Of a stretch of DNA of 64,000 nt, positions 17,209 through 25,475 are shown in pieces. This DNA comes from Streptomyces sp. Tue6028. Lineage in GTDB: Bacteria; Actinomycetota; Actinomycetes; Streptomycetales; Streptomycetaceae. Where the stretch lies: assembly GCF_002300165.1 (NCBI RefSeq), contig NZ_MLCE01000033.1, positions 1 to 64,000 on the forward strand, given 5' to 3'. A program made the position numbers and the translations under genes. The notes under the pieces were generated by a model that searched no databases, was not told the DNA's origin, and worked only from the letters and a program-made list of their open reading frames with translations. Position 1 is the stretch's first letter, and the number at the start of each line of letters is the position of its first letter.

Positions 17209-20200
17209 GTGGGACGTCGGGAGAAGCCGCTGGACCCGGCGGACGGCGCGGTGCCGGCCTTCGCGTACGAGCTGCGCAAGCTCCGTGACGACGCCGGGAC
17301 CCCGACCTACCGCGCGATGGCGCGCCGCGCCGGCTACTCGGGGCCCACCCTGTCCGCCGCCGCGTCGGGCGAACGGCTGCCCACGCCGGCGGTGCTCCTC
17401 GCGTACGTCACCGCGTGCGGCGGCGACACCGCCGAGTGGGAGAAGCGCTGGCACGAGGCCGCCGCCGAGCGGGCGGACGCAGCCGAGGAGGACGGCGCCG
17501 ACAGCCCCTACCCGGGGCTCGCCCGCTTCGAGCCCGCCGACCACGACCGCTTCCACGGCCGCGACGACCTGATCGCCGAACTGCTGGCCCTCACCGGCCG
17601 CGCCAGGTTCTCGGCGATCGTCGGTGCCTCCGGCAGCGGCAAGTCGTCCCTCCTCAGGGCGGGCCTGATCCCGGCACTGCGGCAGGAGACCCCCGAAGCG
17701 GCCGTGTCGCCGGGCCCGGGACGCGCAGGGGCAGGCGCACCGGGCAGTACGGGGGTGCCACCGGGCGGCGGGCGTGAACTGCCGCGCCCCTCCCTCGTGC
17801 CCGCCGCCATCCGCATCCTCACCCCGGGCGCGCACCCCGCCAGGACACCGGACGCGCTGTTCGTCCCGCACGACGCGCCGGGCGACACCCTGCTCGTCGT
17901 CGACCAGTTCGAGGAGGTCTTCACGCTCTGCGCCGACCCCGGTGAACGAGACCGGTTCATCGGCCGGTTGCTCACGGCCCTGGAGCCGGGCAGCGGACTG
18001 CGCGTGATCATCGGGGTGCGCGCCGACTTCTACGGGCGGTGCGCCGACCACGGCAGGCTGGCCGAGGCGCTGCGCGAATCCACCCTGCTCGTCGGGCCGA
18101 TGACGCCCCAGCGGCTCCGCGAGGCGGTCGTGCGGCCCGCCGCGGCGCGGCGCGTCGTCGTCGAACGCGCCCTGACCGCACGGATCGTGGCGGACGTGAC
18201 CGGTGAACCCGGTGGCCTGCCGCTGATGGCCCACGCCCTTCGGGAGACCTGGCGGCGCCGCAGCGCACGCACCCTCACCCTCGCGGCGTACGAGTCCGTC
18301 GGCGGGGTCCAGGGCGCCGTCGCACACACCGCGGAAGAGGTGTACGGGCGCTGCACCCCGGCCGAGGCGGTCGCGGTCCGGGCGCTGCTGCTGCGCCTGG
18401 TCCACCCCGGCGACGGCGCCGAGGACACCCGGCGTCCGGTCCGCCGCGACGAACTCGGTGACACAGCGGCCACCGGGCGGTTACTCGAACGGCTCGTGGG
18501 TGCCCGCCTGTTGACCGTGGACGACGAGACCGTCGAGCTCGCCCACGAAGCCCTCATCAGCGCCTGGCCCCGGTTGCGCGGCTGGCTGGACGAGGACCGC
18601 GAACGGCTGCGGACGCACCGCCGCCTCACCGAGGCGGCGGGCGTCTGGCGGGGGCTGGGCCGGGACACGGGCGCGCTCTACCGGGGTGTACGCCTGACCG
18701 AGGCCCAGGAGGAATTCGGCACGCGGCAGGGCGAGTTGAGCCCGCTGGAGCGTGACTTCCTGGCGGCGAGCGTGACGGCGTACGAGCATGGTCGCCGGAC
18801 CGCGGCCCGTGCGGCCCGCCGGCTCAGGGCCCTGGCGGCCGGGCTCGCCGTGCTCCTCTGCCTCGCCGTCGTGGCGGGCGTCTCCGCCTGGCGGCAGAGC
18901 GGCGTGAGCGAACGGCAGCGGGACGAGGCGGAGGCCCGCCGCGTCGCCGCCTTCGCGGACACCCTGCGGCCCACGGATCCGCGTACCGCGATGCGCCTGG
19001 CGCTCGCGGCCTGGCGCACGGCCGATCTGCCCGAGACCCGAGAGGCGTTGCGCGCCGCGGCGGGCCAGAGCGAGCAGGATGCCTTCACCCAGCCCGTGCG
19101 GGACCGTGCCACCAACGCCCCTTCCTGGCTGAGCAGGGACGGCCGGCAGCTCACGACCGTCGTACGGGACCGGGTCGTTCAGTGGGACGTCCGAACCCAC
19201 CGGCGCACCCGCGCCGTGACGCTGCCCGGACTGTCGTGGGGGATCGTCGACGTCAGCCCCGACGGCCGCAGGATCGTCTACCGCGAACGCAGCGGCGGCG
19301 CTGTGGTCAGGGACCTCGCGACCGGTGCCGTCCACCGCATCGCACCGGGGGACTGGACGGACACCGACGCCGCGTTCGGTCCCAGCGGCCGCACTCTCGT
19401 CGTACGACGCCCGGAACGGGACACCGACGGCCGTCGCGCCACCGTCGAGGTGTGGGACGCCCTCCGGCAACGGGTCCTCCTCCGCCACCGGAACGGCGAC
19501 CCCGACGGGCCGCTGCCGGTGCTGAGCCGCGACGGCCGCTTCCTCGCCCGGTGCACGCACGACGGCGCGGAACTGCGCGTCTGGGACCTCGTCGAGCGGC
19601 ACAGGATCGCCACGGAGGCGCCCGAGCGGACCGCGCGGCTGCTGTGCGGCTCGGACGAGCCGGTCTTCACACCCGACAACCGCGCCCTGGCCGCCGGCAC
19701 CGATGAGGGCGTCGTCACCTGGGACTTCCACGCCGGCCGTGCGCGTCCCCTGCTGCCGACGCCCGGTGCGGCCGTCCATGCGGTGGAGTTCGACCCCACC
19801 GGCGGCTACGCCCTCACCTGGAGCCCGGGCGCGCTGGCCCTGTGGAGGACGGACGCACCGGCACCCGCGGACGGCGGTCCCCGGCAGCCGCTCATCACCT
19901 TCCCCGTCGGCACCCTGGCCGTGACCGACATCCGGCTCGACCCGCGGGAGGGCGTCCTGCGCTACCGCGAGGGTTCGTCCGGGGCCGGGGTCGTGCACAC
20001 GCTGCGTCTGCACGGACTCGTCGGTCCGGCCTGGCGGACGAGCCCGGCCGCCGCCGCGGCGTTCGGCGCCCACGGCGAGCCCGCCGTCCCCGCGAAGGAC
20101 CATGCGGCGCGGGCCGTCGCGACGGACGGCACCGTGCACATCGCCGTCGGCGTCCGGGACGGGATACGTGTCGTACGGCAGGGCACACGCCCCGGCACCC

Positions 20201-20781
20201 GCACGGTCCGCACGGGCAACGACGACCCGAGGGCGGTCGCCCCCTCCGGACGCACCGCGCTGACCGCCGAAGGCGTGCTGATCGACCTCGCCTCGGGCGG
20301 GCGCAGGAAGGGGTTCGGAGGCGAGGATCTGCTCCGTACCGCGGCCTTCAGCGCCGACGGCCGTCTCGTGGCCGTCGCCGACCAGCAGGGGCGGCTCACC
20401 CTGTGGGACGGGGACGGGCGGCGCCGGATCGCCGTGCTGACGGCCGCCGGCTCCACCGTCGAACCGCCCGTGCTCGCTTTCTCCTGGGACGGCTCGCTGC
20501 TGGCCGCGAGCACGCCCGACGGTTCGGTGCGGGTGTGGGAGACGGCGTCACCGCGGTTGCGCGGGGCGGAGCTGCCCGTCGGCGACGGTCCCGTCCTCGC
20601 GCTGGGATTCGGCACGGACAGCGGGGAGTTGCATGTGGCCACCCCGCATCTCGGCTCGCGTACGGTCGAGTTGGCACCCGCCCGGGCCGCGTCGGCGGTG
20701 TGCGCGCGGGCGGGCGGCGGACCGACCCGGGACCAGTGGCGCGCCCACCTGCCGGACGTGCCGTTCCGGCGGATGTGTTGA
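17209..20781 (+). CDS. HTH-nSTAND NTPase-WD40 protein
   Basis: 1190 residues. An XRE-like HTH (about 12-75, TYRAMARRAGYSGPTLSAAASG) is followed by the SPYPGLARFEPADHDRFHGRD entry motif of nSTAND1 NTPases. Walker A is GASGSGKSS (about 138-146) and Walker B is LLVVDQFEEVF (about 228-238). A winged-helix region (ELAHEALISAWPRLRGWLDED) precedes one transmembrane helix (about 541-563), and WD40-like blades (VWDxx repeats) run from about 600 to the end. The topology is cytosolic HTH/ATPase with the propeller on the other side, or a hairpin insertion. Such proteins are signal-sensing switches, some in phage-defence contexts; the role here is unknown. GTG start after a GGGGGGAGGAA stretch. Confidence 0.85.
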   Translation: MGRREKPLDPADGAVPAFAYELRKLRDDAGTPTYRAMARRAGYSGPTLSAAASGERLPTPAVLLAYVTACGGDTAEWEKRWHEAAAERADAAEEDGADSPYPGLARFEPADHDRFHGRDDLIAELLALTGRARFSAIVGASGSGKSSLLRAGLIPALRQETPEAAVSPGPGRAGAGAPGSTGVPPGGGRELPRPSLVPAAIRILTPGAHPARTPDALFVPHDAPGDTLLVVDQFEEVFTLCADPGERDRFIGRLLTALEPGSGLRVIIGVRADFYGRCADHGRLAEALRESTLLVGPMTPQRLREAVVRPAAARRVVVERALTARIVADVTGEPGGLPLMAHALRETWRRRSARTLTLAAYESVGGVQGAVAHTAEEVYGRCTPAEAVAVRALLLRLVHPGDGAEDTRRPVRRDELGDTAATGRLLERLVGARLLTVDDETVELAHEALISAWPRLRGWLDEDRERLRTHRRLTEAAGVWRGLGRDTGALYRGVRLTEAQEEFGTRQGELSPLERDFLAASVTAYEHGRRTAARAARRLRALAAGLAVLLCLAVVAGVSAWRQSGVSERQRDEAEARRVAAFADTLRPTDPRTAMRLALAAWRTADLPETREALRAAAGQSEQDAFTQPVRDRATNAPSWLSRDGRQLTTVVRDRVVQWDVRTHRRTRAVTLPGLSWGIVDVSPDGRRIVYRERSGGAVVRDLATGAVHRIAPGDWTDTDAAFGPSGRTLVVRRPERDTDGRRATVEVWDALRQRVLLRHRNGDPDGPLPVLSRDGRFLARCTHDGAELRVWDLVERHRIATEAPERTARLLCGSDEPVFTPDNRALAAGTDEGVVTWDFHAGRARPLLPTPGAAVHAVEFDPTGGYALTWSPGALALWRTDAPAPADGGPRQPLITFPVGTLAVTDIRLDPREGVLRYREGSSGAGVVHTLRLHGLVGPAWRTSPAAAAAFGAHGEPAVPAKDHAARAVATDGTVHIAVGVRDGIRVVRQGTRPGTRTVRTGNDDPRAVAPSGRTALTAEGVLIDLASGGRRKGFGGEDLLRTAAFSADGRLVAVADQQGRLTLWDGDGRRRIAVLTAAGSTVEPPVLAFSWDGSLLAASTPDGSVRVWETASPRLRGAELPVGDGPVLALGFGTDSGELHVATPHLGSRTVELAPARAASAVCARAGGGPTRDQWRAHLPDVPFRRMC

Positions 20782-20882
20782 GGTGTGCGGTGCCGCGACG
20801 GGACCCCGTGCGTCAGGGCCTCCGCCGAGCGTGCACGCCGGCCCGTCGTCCTGCGCCGATGCCGGGCCGGGACTCCGGGGCC

Positions 20883-20913
20883 TTGACTTCGAGAGTGCTC
20901 CAAGTGATGAACT
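20883..20913 (+). promoter_or_regulatory. MerR-type promoter with 19-bp spacer
   Basis: A -35-like TTGACT (20883-20888) and a -10-like TGAACT (20908-20913) are separated by 19 bp, with a dyad ACTTCGAG-AGTG-CTCCAAGT (7 of 8 paired) centred in the spacer. An over-long spacer with a central dyad is the hallmark of MerR-family (NmlR/AdhR-like) activation. No merR gene is in the window. Confidence 0.65.
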
Positions 20914-20946
20914 CGCGGCGTTCACCGAACTCATATGGGGGTAACC

Positions 20947-21648
20947 ATGACCGACTCTCCTGTCGCGCTCATCACCGGGGGCGGGAGCGGTATCGGCGCC
21001 GCGGTCGCGCGGCGGCTGCTCGACGCCGGGCAGCGGGTGACCGTCACCGGCCGCGGTGAGGAGCGGCTGCACGCCTTCGCCGAGGAACTCGGGCGCCCCG
21101 AGGGCCTGTTGACGATTCCCGGCGACGCGGCCGACTACGAGCACGTGGCGGCGGCGGTCGAGGCGACGCTGAAGGAGTTCGGGCGGCTCGACACCGTCGT
21201 CGCCAACGCCGGCTTCGCCACGCACGACACCGTCGCGGAGGGTGACCCGGCGGGGTGGCCCGAGATGGTGCTGACCAATGTGCTGGGTCCGGCGCTCCTC
21301 ATCCGGGCCTCCATCGAGGCGCTGAAGGCGAGCAAGGGCCGGATCGTGCTGATCGGCAGCGTCGCCGGACACGTCTTCACGCCCGGCAACATCTACGGCG
21401 CGACCAAGTGGGCGGTGACCGGACTCGCCGAGAACACCAGGCGGCAGGTCACCGAACACGGCGTCGGCGTGACGCTGATCTCGCCCGGCCGCGTGGAGAC
21501 CCCGTTCTGGGACGCCTACGGCAGCCTGCCGCCGGGCCATCTGCTCACCGCGGACCAGCTCGCCGAGTCGATCGTCTGGGCGATGGGGCAGCCGAGCGGT
21601 GTCGACGTGAACACCGTGGTCGTACGACCGGTCGGCCAGCCCGTCTGA
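20947..21648 (+). CDS. Short-chain dehydrogenase/reductase
   Basis: 233 residues of the classical SDR fold. The NAD(P)-binding TGGGSGIG motif is at residues 10-17, VVANAG follows, the catalytic Ser is in LIGSVAGH (about 137), and YGATK carries Tyr/Lys (about 150/154). It is a cytosolic oxidoreductase with unknown substrate. ATG 20947 is chosen over ATG 20935, because the purine-rich GGGGGT between them can act as ribosome binding site and the family starts near here. Downstream of a MerR-type promoter, hence possibly induced by electrophile or oxidative stress. Confidence 0.88.
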   Translation: MTDSPVALITGGGSGIGAAVARRLLDAGQRVTVTGRGEERLHAFAEELGRPEGLLTIPGDAADYEHVAAAVEATLKEFGRLDTVVANAGFATHDTVAEGDPAGWPEMVLTNVLGPALLIRASIEALKASKGRIVLIGSVAGHVFTPGNIYGATKWAVTGLAENTRRQVTEHGVGVTLISPGRVETPFWDAYGSLPPGHLLTADQLAESIVWAMGQPSGVDVNTVVVRPVGQPV

Positions 21649-21666
21649 CCCGCCGCGCGAGCGCGA

Positions 21667-21709
21667 GGGGGAATCGCGCGACCGGCCGCGCACGGCACGC
21701 GATTCCCCC
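21667..21709. terminator. Bidirectional hairpin between SDR and chitosanase
   Basis: Arms GGGGGAATCGCG and CGCGATTCCCCC (12 bp, perfect) with a 19-nt loop lie between two convergent stop codons. Confidence 0.75.
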
Positions 21710-21728
21710 GACGCCTGGGCAGGGCAGG

Positions 21729-22424
21729 TCAGTTGTTCTGCAGGAACTTCTTCGCCAGCGAGTCACCCAGCGACACGGCCGCACTGTGACTCTCTATGGG
21801 GGACACCTGCGAGTTCTTGAAGAGGATGTAGGTCACGCCGGAGTCGGTGCCCCCGGTCTCCGGGTTCGGGTCGATCCCGAGTGCCTTCGCGGTGGCGTAC
21901 GAGGCCTCGCCGATGATCTGCGTGGGGCCGGTGTCGCCGACGACCGCGTACTCGACCTTGTTGTTGTAGATGACGGCGACCACGCCGCCACCCTTGATGC
22001 CCGCGCTCGTGTACTTCCAGATGCTGCTGGAGCTGGGCACCACCACGTAGGGCAGCGAGTCCGCGCGCAGCGGCTTGCCGTCGGACTGGTGGAAGGCGGT
22101 GTCGTCCTGGAACCAGGGGTCGGTGTCGCCGTTGCACTTGGTGGTGACCTGGCCGTCGCAGTCGACGTCCATGTCGGCCTTCCAGAACACCGCGCCGTTC
22201 TTGCCGCAGACGGGGACGGTGGCCGAGGTCTCCTCGTCGGTCCGGTACTTGCCGTTCGATATCTGCGAGCAGGACGTCACTTTGGCGAGCAGGTCGGCCG
22301 CGCTGACCGAACCCTCCTGCGCCGATCGGGGGGTGGTGGTGCCGGAGGCACTGGCCGGGAGTGCCGCGGTGGCCAGGAGCGCGGCGCCCGCGGCCGCGGC
22401 GAGGGTCAGTGTTCGAGAACGCAC
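21729..22424 (-). CDS. Secreted chitosanase, glycoside hydrolase family 75
   Basis: 231 residues with a signal peptide (about 1-28, ending ASASG). The mature part has the GH75 pattern ADLLAKVTSCSQISNGKY, VFWKADMDVDCDGQ, DPWFQDDTAFHQSDGKPL, VEYAVVGDTGPTQIIGEAS and SGVTYILFKNS. The acidic residues in MDVDCDG and IGEAS are candidates for catalysis. The family hydrolyses chitosan to oligosaccharides. GTG 22424 is chosen because GAAGGG lies upstream and the signal peptide starts there; the open frame runs 26 codons further into the operator. An operator-like dyad and a TTGACG box (22497-22502, minus) lie upstream. Confidence 0.88.
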   Translation of the reverse strand: MRSRTLTLAAAAGAALLATAALPASASGTTTPRSAQEGSVSAADLLAKVTSCSQISNGKYRTDEETSATVPVCGKNGAVFWKADMDVDCDGQVTTKCNGDTDPWFQDDTAFHQSDGKPLRADSLPYVVVPSSSSIWKYTSAGIKGGGVVAVIYNNKVEYAVVGDTGPTQIIGEASYATAKALGIDPNPETGGTDSGVTYILFKNSQVSPIESHSAAVSLGDSLAKKFLQNN

Positions 22425-22440
22425 TGTGGGGGACCCTTCT

Positions 22441-22459
22441 GTTAGGAAACTTTCCTTAC
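22441..22459. promoter_or_regulatory. Dyad upstream of the chitosanase (CsnR-box-like)
   Basis: GTTAGGAAA-C-TTTCCTTAC, with 8 of 9 arm positions complementary, lies 17 nt upstream of the GTG start. From memory, it closely resembles the operator reported upstream of actinomycete chitosanase genes and bound by the ROK repressor CsnR. Family identity of the binding protein is inferred. Confidence 0.7.
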
Positions 22460-22580
22460 CGGGTTGCCGTACAAGGTGGACCCGCTTGCATGACCGCGTC
22501 AACCCCTGCGGGGGACTTGGTCCGGTCCAAGCCGCCGGGGCTCAAAAAGCCCGGGGGAATCGGGGAGTTGGGAAGAACAG

Positions 22581-22611
22581 CGGCCCGGACGCACAGTGCG
22601 CGTCCGGGCCG
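22581..22611 (-). terminator. Hairpin after the aldo/keto reductase
   Basis: A perfect 12-bp stem CGGCCCGGACGC/GCGTCCGGGCCG with loop ACAGTGC lies 19 bp beyond the reductase stop on the minus strand. Confidence 0.8.
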
Positions 22612-22630
22612 GCAGGTGTTCCGGAACGGC

Positions 22631-23464
22631 TCAGCCCATGTCGAACGTCGCCGGGTTGGGACCCAGGCGGCGGTCCTCGTTGAGCGCGCTGATCGCGGCG
22701 ATGTCCTCGGCGTCCAGGGAGAAGTCGAACACGTCGATGTTCTCCTCGATCCGGGCCGGGGTCACGGACTTCGGGATCACGATGTTGCCCAACTGGAGGT
22801 GCCAGCGCAACACGATCTGAGCCGGAGTGCGGCCGTGCTTCTGGGAGATGGCGACGATCGCCGGGACCTCCAGGAGGCCCCTGCCCTGGCCGAGCGGGGA
22901 CCAGGCCTCGGTGGCGATGCCCTGCTCGGCGTGGTACTCGCGGGCCGCGTGCTGCTGGAGGTGCGGGTGCAGCTCGATCTGGTTGACCGCCGGGATGACG
23001 GACGTCGCCTCGATCAGCTTCTCCAGGTGCTCCGGAAGGAAGTTGGAGACACCGATGGCCTTCGCGCGGCCGTCCGCGTGAATCTTCTCGAAGGCCCGGT
23101 ACGTGTCGACGTACGTGCCCCGGGACGGCAGTGGCCAGTGGATCAGATACAGGTCCACGTACTCCAGGCCGAGCTTCTCCAGGGACGTGTCGAAGGCGCG
23201 CAGCGTGGAGTCGTACCCCTGATCGCCGTTCCAGAGCTTGGTGGTGACGAAGAGGTCCTTGCGGGGGATGCCGGAGGCGGCGATGGCCTTGCCGGTGCCC
23301 TCTTCGTTGCCGTAGATCGCGGCGGTGTCGACGCTGCGGTACCCGGCCTCCAGCGCGGTGGCGACAGCCCGCTCCGCCTCGTCGTCCGGCACCTGCCAGA
23401 CACCGAAGCCCAGCTGCGGCATCTCGACGCCGTTGTTCAGGATGATCGGGGGGACCTTGCTCAC
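22631..23464 (-). CDS. Aldo/keto reductase (2,5-diketogluconate reductase-like)
   Basis: 277 residues, an (alpha/beta)8 NADPH-dependent reductase. The catalytic tetrad is visible as D46, Y51 (SVDTAAIYGNEEGTGKA), K76 (FVTTKLWN) and H109 (LIHWP). NADPH-binding IPKSVTPARIEENIDVFDF lies near the C terminus. GTG 23464 is chosen because family members start at this point (KVPPIILNNG) and AAGGAT lies upstream; the open frame extends far 5' through non-coding sequence. A 15-bp dyad is 47 nt upstream. Confidence 0.9.
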   Translation of the reverse strand: MSKVPPIILNNGVEMPQLGFGVWQVPDDEAERAVATALEAGYRSVDTAAIYGNEEGTGKAIAASGIPRKDLFVTTKLWNGDQGYDSTLRAFDTSLEKLGLEYVDLYLIHWPLPSRGTYVDTYRAFEKIHADGRAKAIGVSNFLPEHLEKLIEATSVIPAVNQIELHPHLQQHAAREYHAEQGIATEAWSPLGQGRGLLEVPAIVAISQKHGRTPAQIVLRWHLQLGNIVIPKSVTPARIEENIDVFDFSLDAEDIAAISALNEDRRLGPNPATFDMG

Positions 23465-23777
23465 GAGCTCTCGATCCTTCAGTCGTCGGGTGGTACTCCC
23501 ATGGTCAACGATCACGCGCCGTGATGCATTCCTGACCGGTGGATTCCCTGTGGATCCATGGTGGGGGCCGGGTGCCGGCGCCGCGCGTCGGCGGAGGTTG
23601 GCCGGAAAGGGGTCCCGGTCCCTCGGTCCGGACCATTGACCATAACCCGTCATCCCGCGACTCTGTACGCATCGCCGAACACGTCGGCGAACAACGTGCA
23701 TGCATGTGAACGACCCTCGCATGCGTCCGGGCCCGGTCCGACGCGCACACCCCCCACCAGGACGAGGTGAGTCAGTC
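23465..23777. other. Divergent intergenic region, no gene seen
   Basis: This 313-bp segment separates the aldo/keto reductase from the secreted lyase-like gene. It holds the 23511 dyad and a TTGACC hexamer at about 23636 that could be a plus-strand -35 element. No coding frame with plausible composition, and no RNA gene, was recognised. Confidence 0.5.
23511..23525. promoter_or_regulatory. Perfect dyad upstream of the aldo/keto reductase
   Basis: ATCACG-CGC-CGTGAT, 6-bp perfect arms. It lies 47 nt upstream of the reductase start, within the divergent region shared with the gene at 23778. Confidence 0.45.
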
Positions 23778-24563
23778 ATGAGCACATCCAGAAGAACCCT
23801 GCTGGGCGCGGCGCTCGGCACCACGGCGGCGGCCGCGGCCGGCCTCCCCGCCGGCACCGCCCACGCCGCCTCCTGGCAGCTGAAGTGGTCCCCGTCGGCG
23901 AGCGCCGACGGCCTGGGCGCCTTCGAGACCGTCGAGGACGACCGCGCCGACTCGCACCCGGCAGGCCGGCCGCACATCCGGACGAGCGGCGACAACTGGC
24001 GGTTCACCATGCACACCGTCGACCGCGACACCTCCACGGACCGGCAGCGCCAGGAGGTCACCGGACTGCGCACGGGCGGCAGCAGCTACCTCAAGTGGCA
24101 GGAGGGCCAGACCTGGCGGGTCACGTACTCGATGTACATCCCGAGCTCGCTCAAGGCGACGACCACCTTCACCCACATCATGCAGATGAAGCAGCCCGGC
24201 AACGGGACCTCGCCCATCGTCGTCCAGTCCCTGCGACGCGTGAACGGCGTGCAGACCGTCGAGCTCAGACTGGCCGTCGCCGACGTCCTCGTCGGCAGGA
24301 CCGACCTGGAGCCGCTCCAGAACCGGTGGATCGACGTCGACTTCCAGATCAAGGTCGGCAACGGCTCGGCGGGTTCCGTGCGCTGGATCCTCAAGAACGG
24401 CGCGACCACGGTCGTCGACGCGTCGAGGACGGGCGTCGACACCTTCCTCGCCGACCGGGTGCGGCCCAAGTGGGGCATCTACCGTTCCCTCGGCGACACC
24501 TCCGGATCCCTCCAGGACTGCTATCTGCTGCTCACGAACCTGCGCGGCTACCAACTGGTGTGA
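23778..24563 (+). CDS. Secreted polysaccharide-lyase-like protein (heparin-lyase I / PL20 fold)
   Basis: 261 residues with a twin-arginine signal (SRRTLLGAALG, cleavage near AHAA, about residue 34). The mature part is a beta-jelly-roll resembling the Polysacc_lyase family, with WRVTYSMYIPSSLK, FTHIMQMKQPG, NRWIDVDFQIKVGNG and a C-terminal RPKWGIYRSLGD, where KxGxYR is a typical end motif. The substrate is not determinable; glucuronan or another uronate polymer is likely. ATG 23778 follows GACGAGG about 10 nt upstream. Fits the surrounding polysaccharide-degradation theme. Confidence 0.75.
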   Translation: MSTSRRTLLGAALGTTAAAAAGLPAGTAHAASWQLKWSPSASADGLGAFETVEDDRADSHPAGRPHIRTSGDNWRFTMHTVDRDTSTDRQRQEVTGLRTGGSSYLKWQEGQTWRVTYSMYIPSSLKATTTFTHIMQMKQPGNGTSPIVVQSLRRVNGVQTVELRLAVADVLVGRTDLEPLQNRWIDVDFQIKVGNGSAGSVRWILKNGATTVVDASRTGVDTFLADRVRPKWGIYRSLGDTSGSLQDCYLLLTNLRGYQLV

Positions 24564-24638
24564 GTGCGCCGCTGCTTGCCCGCTCGCCGCGCACGCCTGA
24601 CGACAACCGCCTTGCCAGGGCCGTCCGGTGACGGGAGG

Positions 24639-25475
24639 TCAGTGGGTGGTCGCGGTGCCTAGGTACGCGTCCCTGACCCTCGGGTCGGCGCGCACCTCGG
24701 CGGCCGTCCCTTCGGCGAGCACCCGTCCGAGATCGAGCACGACGACGCGGGAGCAGAGTTCCATGACGAAGCCGACGTCGTGCTCGACGAGGAGGACGGC
24801 CGCGCCCTCGTCCGCGAGCCGGCGGACCACCGACGCCAGAAGCCGCACGTCCGACACCGGCCGACCGGTGCCGTCCGCCGGACGCCCGCCGTCCGGCGGG
24901 CGGTCCTCCCCGCCGGCGGTCATCCCGCTGGTGGGTTCGTCCAGCAGCAGCACCCGGGGCGGCTCCACGACCGCACGCGCCAGCTCGACCATCCGGGCCC
25001 GGCCCACCGGGAGAGTGCCGGCGTACACCGTGCCGACGTCGTCGAGCCCGCACTCGTGCAGGACGGCCGCCGCGCGCTCCCGGCGGGCCTTCTCGTGTCT
25101 GCGGCGCGTCGGCGCCGCCAGCAGATCGGCCGCCAGACCGCCGCCCCCGCCGCGCCACTCCTGCGCCACCAGGAGGTTGTCGGCCACGGTGAGCCGGCCG
25201 AAGAGCTGCTGTCGCTGGAAGGTGCGGCGCACGCCGTGACGGGCCCGCCAGACGGGCGACCGGCGTGTGATGTCCGCGCCGTCGAGGAGGATGCGCCCCG
25301 CGTCGGGGCGGCGGATCCCGGACAGCGCGTCGAAGAGTGTGGTCTTCCCGGCGCCGTTGGGCCCGATGAGCCCGCAGATCTCGCCGGGCCGCAGGGTGAG
25401 GCCGACGTCGTCGACCGCGCGGACACCGCCGTAGCGGACGCCGATGCCCACCGCTTCGAGTACCGGGGCGTTCAC
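24639..25475 (-). CDS. ABC transporter ATPase, LivG type
   Basis: 278 residues. Walker A GPNGAGKTT, Q-loop region RTFQRQQLFGRLTV, Walker B VLLLDEPTSG and switch His in LLVEHDVGFVMELC are all present. The ABC signature is degenerate (LPVGRARMVELARA instead of LSxGQ). A Gly/Asp-rich insert of about 25 residues follows Walker B. The GTG at 25475 overlaps the upstream fusion gene's stop (GTGA), so translation is coupled. It supplies the second ATPase for the importer whose other parts are the LivHMF fusion and the lipoprotein. Confidence 0.88.
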   Translation of the reverse strand: MNAPVLEAVGIGVRYGGVRAVDDVGLTLRPGEICGLIGPNGAGKTTLFDALSGIRRPDAGRILLDGADITRRSPVWRARHGVRRTFQRQQLFGRLTVADNLLVAQEWRGGGGGLAADLLAAPTRRRHEKARRERAAAVLHECGLDDVGTVYAGTLPVGRARMVELARAVVEPPRVLLLDEPTSGMTAGGEDRPPDGGRPADGTGRPVSDVRLLASVVRRLADEGAAVLLVEHDVGFVMELCSRVVVLDLGRVLAEGTAAEVRADPRVRDAYLGTATTH

